Shown here one piece after another: positions 54,616-62,064 of a stretch of DNA of 64,000 nucleotides. The DNA is from Komagataeibacter xylinus. Lineage in GTDB: Bacteria; Pseudomonadota; Alphaproteobacteria; Acetobacterales; Acetobacteraceae. Both the position numbers and the translations under genes were made by a program. The notes under the pieces are model-generated. The model saw nothing but the letters and a program-made list of their open reading frames with translations, was not told where the DNA came from and made no database searches. Every line of letters starts with the position of its first letter. The stretch's first letter is position 1. The DNA is taken from positions 652,001-716,000 of the forward strand of contig NZ_CP041348.1 in NCBI RefSeq assembly GCF_009834365.1, in the 5' to 3' direction.

Positions 54616-57249
54616 ATGACCGAAACCAGCCCCCCCCCGGACAACGCCACCCCCGCCTATGATTTCCACACGGCCGAGCCGCAGTGGCAGGAACGCTGGG
54701 CGGCCTCGGGCATCTTCGACGTGCCGGACGTGCCCCCTGCCGACCGGCCCAAATACTATGTGCTGGAGATGTTTCCCTATCCGTCGGGGCAGCTGCACAT
54801 GGGCCATGTGCGCAACTACACGCTGGGCGATGTGGTGGCGCGGTACAAGCGCGCGCGCGGCTTCAGCGTGCTGCACCCCATGGGGTGGGACGCCTTCGGC
54901 CTGCCGGCCGAGAACGCGGCGCGCGAGCGTGGCGTGCACCCGGGCCAGTGGACGATGGACAACATCGCCGCCATGCGCGCCACGCTGAAACGGCTGGGCT
55001 TTTCCTTCAACTGGGACCGCGAGATCGCGACCTGCCTGCCCGAATATTATGGCAAGCAGCAGAAGCTGTTCCTCGACATGCTCAAAGGCGGCCTGGTCGA
55101 GCGCCGCGAAAGCTGGGTCAACTGGGACCCCGTGGACAACACCGTGCTGGCAAACGAGCAGGTGGTGGACGGGCGCGGCTGGCGCTCGGGCGCGCTGATC
55201 GAGCAGAAGAAGCTCTCGCAGTGGTTCCTGAAAATCACCAATTTCGCTCCGCAACTGCTTGAGGGCCTGTCCACCCTGCCGCGCTGGCCCGAGCGCGTGC
55301 GTACCATGCAGGAGCGCTGGATCGGCCGCTCGGAAGGAGCGAAGGTCCGCTTCGGCCTGCATGCGCCACCCGCGGGCTTCGATACCGACCTTGATTCGAT
55401 CGAGGTATTCACCACCCGCCCTGACACGCTGTTCGGCATGTCCTTCCTGGCCATTGCAGCCGACCACCCGCTGGCGGCCAAGGTGGCTGCGGGCAATGCG
55501 AAGGCGCAGGAATTCATTGCCGAATGCCAGCGCCTTGGCACATCGGAAGAGGCGATCGAAACCGCAGAGAAGCGTGGCTTCGACACGGGGCTGCGGGTCA
55601 GCCACCCGTTCATGCCCGATAAATCCTTCCCGGTGTGGATCGCGAATTTCGTGCTGATGGATTACGGCACGGGGGCCGTGTTCGGCTGCCCCTGTGGCGA
55701 CCAGCGCGACCTCGACTTCGCGCGCAAGTACAACCTGCCCTTCACCCCCGTCATCCTGCCGCCGGGGGCCGAGGCCGGGACGTTTACCATGACCGACAGG
55801 GCGTGTGACGGCCATGGCACGCTGTTCAATTCCGGCTTCCTTGACGGGCTGGACACGGATGCGGCGAAGAAAGAGGCCATCACCCGGCTTGAGGGCATGG
55901 GCGTGGGTCAGGGCGTGGTCAACTGGCGGCTGCGCGACTGGGGCATTTCGCGCCAGCGCTACTGGGGCTGCCCGATTCCCGTCATCCACTGCACCGATTG
56001 CGGTGCGCTGCCCGTGCCCGATGACCAGCTTCCCGTAAAGCTGCCCGAAGACGTGACATTCGACCGCCCCGGCAACCCGCTGGAGCATCACCCGACATGG
56101 AAGCACGTGGCCTGCCCCAACTGTGGCAAGCCCGCCCTGCGCGAGACTGATACCTGCGACACGTTTGTTGACAGCTCATGGTATTTCGCCCGCTTTACCG
56201 CCCCCCATGCAGTCACCCCCACCCTGCCCGCCGCGGCTGATGGCTGGCTGCCGGTGGACCAGTATATTGGCGGAATCGAGCATGCGATCCTGCACCTGCT
56301 CTATGCCCGCTTCTTTACCCGCGCGATGCACGAGACCGGCCACCTGCATGTGGATGAGCCGTTCAACGGGCTGTTCACGCAGGGCATGGTCAACCATGAA
56401 AGCTACCGCGACGCGGAGGGCAACTGGCTCTACCCCGAGGAAGTCGAACGCCGGGCCGACAGCGCCGTGCGCCGCGACAACGGCGCGCCGGTCACGATTG
56501 GCCGCGTGGAAAAGATGTCCAAGTCCAAGCGCAACACGGTGGCGCCGGTCGCCATCATCGAGCGGTTCGGCGCGGATACGGCGCGGTGGTTCGTACTGTC
56601 GGACAGCCCGCCCGAGCGCGACATGGAATGGACGGAATCGGGTGTCGCGGCTTCCGCGCGCTTCCTGCAGCGCCTGTTCCGCCTTGTGCGCGGCGTGGCC
56701 GAGCAGACCCCGGTGGATGCCCCCTGCCCCGACACGCTCTCACGCGCGGCGGATGGGCTGCGCCGCGCAACACACCGCGCCATCGCCGCCGTGACCGAGG
56801 CGCTTGAAGGCTTCAGCGCCAACGTGGCCGTAGCCCGCCTGCATGAACTCACCTCCGCCCTGGCCGAGGCCGAGAAAGCGGCAGGCGAGGACGGCATGGC
56901 CTTTGCCCGCCGCGAGGCCGCCACCATGCTGGCGCTGCTCGCCGCCCCCATGGTGCCCCATCAGGCGGAAGCGATGATGGCGCTGCTCGAACCCTCCGGC
57001 CAGCCGGTGGTGGAACGTGCCTGGCCTACCGCCATCCCTGACCTGCTCAAGGCCAGCGAACTGACCATTGCGGTGCAGATCATGGGCAAGCTGCGCGGCA
57101 CCATTGCCGTGGCCCCCGACCTGCCGGCGGACAAGGTGATCGCCCTGGCCGAAGCCGAGCCGAACGTGGCCCGCCTGCTTGAGGGGGCACGGATCGTCAA
57201 GCGCATCCATGTGCCCGGTCGCATCGTCAATTTCGTGGTTGCGAAATAG
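54616..57249 (+). CDS. leuS: Leucyl-tRNA synthetase
   Basis: Class Ia synthetase, 877 aa. [16 protein letters not shown] near residue 55 has the HIGH-type HMGH. The CP1 editing domain (about 230-425) keeps [11 protein letters not shown] and the Asp-containing GTGAVFGCP block. [16 protein letters not shown] and EKMSKSKRN (KMSKS, near residue 635) follow, then the anticodon-binding and C-terminal domains ending NFVVAK. Start MTETSPPP at 54616 behind AGAAGA. Confidence 0.97.
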   Translation: MTETSPPPDNATPAYDFHTAEPQWQERWAASGIFDVPDVPPADRPKYYVLEMFPYPSGQLHMGHVRNYTLGDVVARYKRARGFSVLHPMGWDAFGLPAENAARERGVHPGQWTMDNIAAMRATLKRLGFSFNWDREIATCLPEYYGKQQKLFLDMLKGGLVERRESWVNWDPVDNTVLANEQVVDGRGWRSGALIEQKKLSQWFLKITNFAPQLLEGLSTLPRWPERVRTMQERWIGRSEGAKVRFGLHAPPAGFDTDLDSIEVFTTRPDTLFGMSFLAIAADHPLAAKVAAGNAKAQEFIAECQRLGTSEEAIETAEKRGFDTGLRVSHPFMPDKSFPVWIANFVLMDYGTGAVFGCPCGDQRDLDFARKYNLPFTPVILPPGAEAGTFTMTDRACDGHGTLFNSGFLDGLDTDAAKKEAITRLEGMGVGQGVVNWRLRDWGISRQRYWGCPIPVIHCTDCGALPVPDDQLPVKLPEDVTFDRPGNPLEHHPTWKHVACPNCGKPALRETDTCDTFVDSSWYFARFTAPHAVTPTLPAAADGWLPVDQYIGGIEHAILHLLYARFFTRAMHETGHLHVDEPFNGLFTQGMVNHESYRDAEGNWLYPEEVERRADSAVRRDNGAPVTIGRVEKMSKSKRNTVAPVAIIERFGADTARWFVLSDSPPERDMEWTESGVAASARFLQRLFRLVRGVAEQTPVDAPCPDTLSRAADGLRRATHRAIAAVTEALEGFSANVAVARLHELTSALAEAEKAAGEDGMAFARREAATMLALLAAPMVPHQAEAMMALLEPSGQPVVERAWPTAIPDLLKASELTIAVQIMGKLRGTIAVAPDLPADKVIALAEAEPNVARLLEGARIVKRIHVPGRIVNFVVAK

Positions 57250-57251
57250 AC

Positions 57252-58109
57252 ATGGCCATTCCCGTCCGTCGCACCGGCGTGCTGTGCGCCCTGCTCATGC
57301 TGGCAGGGTGCGGCTTTTCCCCGATGTACAAGACGACGGGAAGCCATATCGGCCCGGATGGCAAACCCACCACCGGCAATGTGCTGGCCGAGCTCAAGCA
57401 GGTTTATGTCGCGCGCATCAATGAGCGCTATGGCCAGTTGCTGCGCCTGGCGCTGCAGCAGGACATGGGCGGCACCGGGCCTGAAAACCCGACCCGTTAC
57501 GTGCTGCGCATCCGCACCTACCTGATGAACGAAGCCGTGGACATCCACGCCGACAACACCTCGGGCCGCACGCGCACCACCGCCTTCGCCCACTGGACGC
57601 TGGAGACAGTGGCCAATGACCCGGTCATGCTGGCAGGGGGCGATGCCTCGGTGGTGGATGGCGTAAACAACAATTACGAGCAGTATTTCGCCCAGACCCT
57701 GAACCTTGAAGGCGTGCGCGCGCGCGTGGCCAAGAACCTGGCCGAGCAGATTACGCAGGAAGTAGCCGTGTGGTTCCGCACCCATGCCAAGCCCGCTGTC
57801 AGCGGCTCGGTGCGGGGGCAGAACCAGCCGCGTTACAACGACCCCAACGGCATCATCAACCCCAACAACCAGATGCCCGCCCAGCACCCCGCCGCCGACG
57901 GCCTGCCCACCATGGCCACCGGCCGCACCGATGCCCAGCTGAACGAGGAAAACAACGGCGGCATGACCATGCCCGACGAAAACGGCCCCATGGACAACAC
58001 GCCAGACACCACCACGCAGGCCCCTGCCACTTCCAGCCGGAGCAGCACGTCGGCATCGGAGAACGATGACATGTCGGGCATCAGCATCGGGGGGAACGAA
58101 AACAAGTGA
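57252..58109 (+). CDS. lptE: LPS assembly lipoprotein LptE
   Basis: 285 aa. The signal ends in the lipobox MLAGC (residues 16-20), followed by GFSPMY, the usual LptE opening. The conserved domain of about 150 residues (LKQVYVARINERYGQLLR, YVLRIRTYL) plugs the LptD barrel at the outer membrane. Unusually long for the family because of a C-terminal tail of about 100 residues rich in Asn, Thr, Ser, Pro and Met, without predicted fold. It starts 2 bp after leuS and overlaps holA, so the three are one transcription unit. Confidence 0.88.
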   Translation: MAIPVRRTGVLCALLMLAGCGFSPMYKTTGSHIGPDGKPTTGNVLAELKQVYVARINERYGQLLRLALQQDMGGTGPENPTRYVLRIRTYLMNEAVDIHADNTSGRTRTTAFAHWTLETVANDPVMLAGGDASVVDGVNNNYEQYFAQTLNLEGVRARVAKNLAEQITQEVAVWFRTHAKPAVSGSVRGQNQPRYNDPNGIINPNNQMPAQHPAADGLPTMATGRTDAQLNEENNGGMTMPDENGPMDNTPDTTTQAPATSSRSSTSASENDDMSGISIGGNENK

Positions 58110-59125
58110 AGATCGAGGCCCGCTCCGTCAACGCGACGCTGAATGCGCCCGGCGCGCTGCGGGCCATCGTGCTGCATGGAGATGATGCCGGGCTGATCCG
58201 CGAACGGGCCACCACGGCGGCACGCGCCATCTGCCCCGACCTGAATGATCCGTTTCGCGTCGCCATACTAAGCCGTGAGGACCATGACCGGCTGGAGGAG
58301 GAAACCACCGCCCTGTCGCTGAGCGGCGGCCGGCGCGTGATCTGGCTGCGCGAGGTGGGTGATAGCGTGCTGGCTGCCCTGCAACGCTGCCTGGCGCAGG
58401 ATTCCGACACGCTGGTCATTCTTGAAGCGCCAGGCCTGGCCTCGCGCTCGAAGCTGCGCGCCTTTGCCGAAAAGGACCGCCAGTGTGGCGTGATCGGCTG
58501 CTACCCCGAGGAAGGCCGCGCGCTTGAAGGCGCAATCCGACAGATGCTGACGGGGCATGACGTGGGCATTGACCCCGATGCGCTGGGCTGGATGGTCGAA
58601 CGCGCGGGGCCGGACCGCGCCGCCACCCGTAGCGAAGTGGAAAAGCTGGCCCTGTTTGCCGGTGCTGGCGGCAGGCTGGGGCTGGAGGATGTACGCGCCT
58701 GCGTGGGCGATGCGGCTGGCGTGTCGCTGGAAGACGCAGCCTTTGCCGCCATGGCAGGCGAACGCGAGGCCGCCGATGCTGCCGCCGAGCGTGCGCTGGT
58801 AACCGATGGCAGCAGTCCGGTAGCACTGGCACGCGTGCTGCTAAGCCATATTCACCGCCTGCGCCGGGTGCGGCTGGCCATGGATGGCGGGATGGGCCGG
58901 GCGGAAGCCATGCGACAGTTGCGGCCGCCGGTGTTTTTCAAGCGCACGGACAGTTTCGGGCAGGCACTCAATGCCTGGTCGGCTGCAACACTGCTTGAGG
59001 CGGCACAGGATACGCAGGCGCTGGAACTGGCCTGCAAGCAGACCGGCAGCCCCGATATCGTGCTGGGACTGCGGCATGTGGCCCGTCTGTGCGGCCTGGC
59101 ACAGAAAGCACGCAGGCGGCGGTAG
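58106..59125 (+). CDS. holA: DNA polymerase III delta subunit
   Basis: Clamp-loader subunit that opens the beta sliding clamp. 339 aa, a normal length. IVLHGDDAGLIRERA near residue 21 is the degenerate P-loop region, VIWLREV and LVILEAPGLASRSKLRAF follow, and the C-terminal collar domain includes VFFKRTDSF. The GTG start at 58106 overlaps the lptE TGA. Order leuS-lptE-holA is conserved in alphaproteobacteria. Confidence 0.92.
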   Translation: MKIEARSVNATLNAPGALRAIVLHGDDAGLIRERATTAARAICPDLNDPFRVAILSREDHDRLEEETTALSLSGGRRVIWLREVGDSVLAALQRCLAQDSDTLVILEAPGLASRSKLRAFAEKDRQCGVIGCYPEEGRALEGAIRQMLTGHDVGIDPDALGWMVERAGPDRAATRSEVEKLALFAGAGGRLGLEDVRACVGDAAGVSLEDAAFAAMAGEREAADAAAERALVTDGSSPVALARVLLSHIHRLRRVRLAMDGGMGRAEAMRQLRPPVFFKRTDSFGQALNAWSAATLLEAAQDTQALELACKQTGSPDIVLGLRHVARLCGLAQKARRRR

Positions 59126-59179
59126 AGGAAAAATTGCCCTTGCCCGCACGCATGGGCTCGGTTAGAAAGCTGGCAGTGT

Positions 59180-59478
59180 GTCCGCGTAGCTCAGCCGGAT
59201 AGAGCACAGGATTCCTGGTTTTCAAATTGGGCGCCATGACGGGAAACCCCATGGCGGATCTGCTCAAATTCGGGGAACGCTCTGGCGAAAGCCGTGCCAA
59301 TCCCGAGCCAAGGCCAGCCTCGCTGGCAAGGTGTAGAGACTGGATGGGCAGCACCTGTAGACCGCATGCGGTCCATGGTGAAGGGACAGTCCAGACCACG
59401 AACGCCATGCTCATGGCGGCGGTGAAAGCCGAAGTGGTATGAATCCTGGGGCCGTGGGTTCGAATCCCGCCGCGGACA
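59180..59478 (+). tRNA. tRNA-Arg(CCU), split by a group I intron
   Basis: Exon 1 (59180-59216): acceptor strand GTCCGCG, D arm GCTC/GAGC, anticodon stem CAGGA, loop TTCCT with anticodon CCT at 59214-59216. Exon 2 (59442-59478): AA, stem TCCTG, variable GGGCC, T arm GTGGG-TTCGAAT-CCCGC, acceptor CGCGGAC and discriminator A. All four helices pair (one G-U in the T stem). CCA is not encoded. The break lies after U36 of the anticodon, the same place as the known tRNA-Arg(CCU) intron of Agrobacterium. Confidence 0.94.
59217..59441 (+). ncRNA. Group I self-splicing intron (IC3-like) in tRNA-Arg(CCU)
   Basis: 225 bp, no open reading frame of note, so no homing endonuclease. The 5' exon ends in U and the intron ends in G, as group I requires. 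P1 can form from CCT|GGTTT with AAATTGGG, giving the obligatory U-G pair at the 5' splice site. Conserved core pieces close to the Azoarcus tRNA intron are visible: CTCAAATTCGG, GAGCCAAGG, GGTGTAGAGACTGGA (P7 5' side) and ATGGTGAAGGGACAGTCCAG (P7 3' side). Subgroup IC3 is inferred from that likeness. Confidence 0.92.
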
Positions 59479-59815
59479 TACCCTTTTCAAGTGACACTTG
59501 AAAAAATCATAAAAAACAGCAGAAATCAGCCATTATTCATGCGGGTCTAAACAGTATGATTTCGTCCCCCGCCCGTTTGCAGGCCGGGTTTTATTGTCAT
59601 ATTAAGGCCGTGACAACATGGCCCTGACAGACGCGCAGCCCAGCCCCGCAGCAAACCATACGTCCTTTCGGATGATAGAGGGCTGACCCTTACTGCCTCT
59701 CCTGCCAGTTACTCAATTCCAGGAACTGTTTGAAAACAGTTCATTGGCAAAAGGGAAAAAAATCTGGAGGCTGCCTTTTCAAACAGCCACTCAGACCAAA
59801 CCGTGGGCAGCCTGT
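59479..59815. other. Intergenic region after the tRNA, with two palindromes
   Basis: 337 bp without a gene. TTTTCAAG (59484-59491) and CTTGAAAA (59497-59504) form a hairpin 5 bp past the tRNA, and GAACTGTTT (59723-59731) pairs exactly with AAACAGTTC (59734-59742) over a 2-base centre. Neither has a T-tract on the coding side. The terminator of the c-di-GMP genes lies at the right end. Confidence 0.5.
59756..59813 (-). terminator. Probable terminator of the c-di-GMP operon
   Basis: On the minus strand AGGCTGCC (complement of 59806-59813) pairs with GGCAGCCT (complement of 59768-59775) over 8 bp, and seven T follow (59762-59756). An alternative smaller hairpin lies inside the loop. It begins 3 bp past the stop at 59816. 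Confidence 0.6.
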
Positions 59816-62038
59816 CTACCCGGAGGGTTTCTCCCTATTTTTCATCATCGCTGGCATGAGCTTGCGCGGTTTACGAAACCACGTTTCCAGATCCGTGGGT
59901 GACATGGGCTTTGCAAACAGATAGCCCTGCAGAACATCGCAGTGCAGGCTTTCAAGCAAATCATACTGGACCTCGGTCTCCACCCCTTCGGTTACAACCG
60001 TCATGCCCAATCGGTTGCCAATACCGATCACTGCGGTTGTAACCGCCTGCGCGTTTGCATCGTGCTCCAGATTCATGATGAAGCTGCGGTCGATCTTGAT
60101 TTCGGTCAGTGGCAGCCGCGTCAGACGCGACAGGCTGGAAAAGCCGGTGCCAAAATCATCCATCGACAGGCCAACCCCCAGCTTACGAATGGCGGCAAGG
60201 ACGTTCATCGTCTCCTCGCTTTCATCCATCATGACACTTTCCGTGATTTCAACGGTCAGCCGCTCGGGCGAGAGGCCATATTTATGTAGCAGATCCGCGA
60301 TCATCGATACGAGTGAACGGTTATGGAAATGCCCAGCCGAAAGGTTGACCGAAACAACCGGGATATGCACGCCATCACGGTCCCACTGCGTGATCTGGTG
60401 GCACGCTTTCTCCAGAGACCATCGACCGATCGCCTCGATCTGCCCTGTTTCCTCGGCTACGGCAATGAAGCGGGAGGGAAAGATATTGCCAAGGGCAGGA
60501 TGGTTCCACCGCGCCAGTGCTTCCACGCCGTAAATCTCTCCTGTCCGGGCTTCGATCTGTGGCTGGTAATGCAGGTTGAGCAGTCCTTGAGAGAGGGATT
60601 CACGCAATGCACTGCCCAGCACAAGCCGGTCCTGTGCATCCTTGCTGTCGATCGAACTCACCAGGCGGTAGCTGCCACGCGCTTCTTTCTTGGCCTGGCG
60701 CATGGCCACTTCGGCATGGCTGATCAGGGATTCGCCATCGGGCCCATTTTCAGGAAATGTCGCAATACCGGTGCTGAAGGAAGCCGAGAGATGATTGCCC
60801 CCGACTTCCAACGGGCGGTGCATGGCGTCCGCCACCATCTTGATGAAGTCGACCGCCGTTTCGGCCGTGGCATTGGGAATGATGATGACAAAATCATCAC
60901 CGCCTGAACGGCTAAGAATATAGTTGCTGCGGCACAGCGTTTTCAGCCGCTCGGCAATGACCTTGAGGAATGTATCACCCTGTATGTGTCCCAGCGCATC
61001 ATTGATGTCCCGAAAGCGATCGAGATCCAGCAGCAGCACGGCAAAACGGTTGTCGCCAGGCCGGCTGATCATCGACTTGAGCACCTTATGCAGCGATGAA
61101 CGGTTCAGAAAGCCGGTCAGCGGATCATAATTGGCGAGCTGTGAGATATGCTGCCGGGCTTCATACTGCTCGATCACAACACCACAGAACGGTACCGCGC
61201 CCGATACGATCTTCTGCGGCCAGTCGGCCACCTTGTGCTGGTTGCGCGAATACAGCGCCAGAATGCCGGAAATACGCCCGTTAGGCGCCCTGATGGCCGA
61301 AGCCCAGCACTCATGCAGCCCGAGCGAGATACCGAGCGAGCGATAACTTTCCCATACAACGGAACTCGCTTCATCCAGATCATTGGCCAGGGCGGTGATA
61401 TCGGCTTCCGTGAGAATCATATTCTCCAGCGCCGTCATGAACCGCCGCGGCATGCCTGAGCCTGACAGGACCTCCAGGCGGTGCTCTGCCGTAAGTTGCA
61501 TCAACACGGCAACGGAGTTGGGCACGAATTCTTCCACACCCTGACAGACCAGATCCGCCACGTCCTGTATCAGCATGTCCCCTGACAGGGAGCGGAAAAC
61601 CTTGTTCTGCAGGTCAAGCAGCTTCCTGCGGTGGCTCTCTTCGGTGACCCCTTTCATGAAAGCCATGTAGTATCGTTTCTGATCCTTACCGATCAGTGCC
61701 GTGGAAATGGACATCTCGGCCGAGACATAATCACCGTTCTTGCTTTCAAACGTGATCTCGCGTGATGTGCCCACAATGCGGTTGATGCCTGTCTCGCGGT
61801 TATGGGCAATAAAACCATCATGATCCTGACGATAGGGCATTGGCACGAGGCATTTGACATTGCGCCCCATTACCTCAGCCTCCGTATAGCCCCAGAGTTT
61901 TTCTGCAGCTTTATTGAAAAAGACAATGCAGTTTCTGTCATCAATAATAATGACGCCATCCCGGGCCTGCTCCAGCATATCCATGCAGATATCTGAATTT
62001 ACGTTTTCGCTCGTTACAGGAAATATTTCTTTTCCCAT
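59816..62038 (-). CDS. PAS-GAF-GGDEF-EAL cyclic-di-GMP protein with heme-PAS signature
   Basis: 740 aa, no membrane segment. PAS at about 20-135, GAF at 145-295, GGDEF at 300-465 with the motif GGDDF at 379-383 (metal Glu changed to Asp, no I-site: RSNY instead of RxxD), EAL at 475-725. The EAL residues are all present: Glu of EALARW, VNLSAGHF, ITESV, DDFGTG, KIDRSF, EGVET and LQGYLF, so phosphodiesterase activity is likely. His73 (QDHDGF) and Arg93 (TSRE), 20 residues apart, match the heme ligand His200 and Arg220 of FixL, pointing to oxygen sensing as in AxPDEA1/DosP-type proteins. GAGGA precedes ATG 62038; the paralogue lies 26 bp upstream. Confidence 0.9.
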   Translation of the reverse strand: MGKEIFPVTSENVNSDICMDMLEQARDGVIIIDDRNCIVFFNKAAEKLWGYTEAEVMGRNVKCLVPMPYRQDHDGFIAHNRETGINRIVGTSREITFESKNGDYVSAEMSISTALIGKDQKRYYMAFMKGVTEESHRRKLLDLQNKVFRSLSGDMLIQDVADLVCQGVEEFVPNSVAVLMQLTAEHRLEVLSGSGMPRRFMTALENMILTEADITALANDLDEASSVVWESYRSLGISLGLHECWASAIRAPNGRISGILALYSRNQHKVADWPQKIVSGAVPFCGVVIEQYEARQHISQLANYDPLTGFLNRSSLHKVLKSMISRPGDNRFAVLLLDLDRFRDINDALGHIQGDTFLKVIAERLKTLCRSNYILSRSGGDDFVIIIPNATAETAVDFIKMVADAMHRPLEVGGNHLSASFSTGIATFPENGPDGESLISHAEVAMRQAKKEARGSYRLVSSIDSKDAQDRLVLGSALRESLSQGLLNLHYQPQIEARTGEIYGVEALARWNHPALGNIFPSRFIAVAEETGQIEAIGRWSLEKACHQITQWDRDGVHIPVVSVNLSAGHFHNRSLVSMIADLLHKYGLSPERLTVEITESVMMDESEETMNVLAAIRKLGVGLSMDDFGTGFSSLSRLTRLPLTEIKIDRSFIMNLEHDANAQAVTTAVIGIGNRLGMTVVTEGVETEVQYDLLESLHCDVLQGYLFAKPMSPTDLETWFRKPRKLMPAMMKNREKPSG

Positions 62039-62064
62039 GCGATATATCCTCAGTTCTATTTTAA

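Noticed and set aside
59191..59490. Short protein-coding frames across the tRNA/intron
   Set aside because: They overlap the two tRNA exons and the intron core; the RNA interpretation explains every base better.
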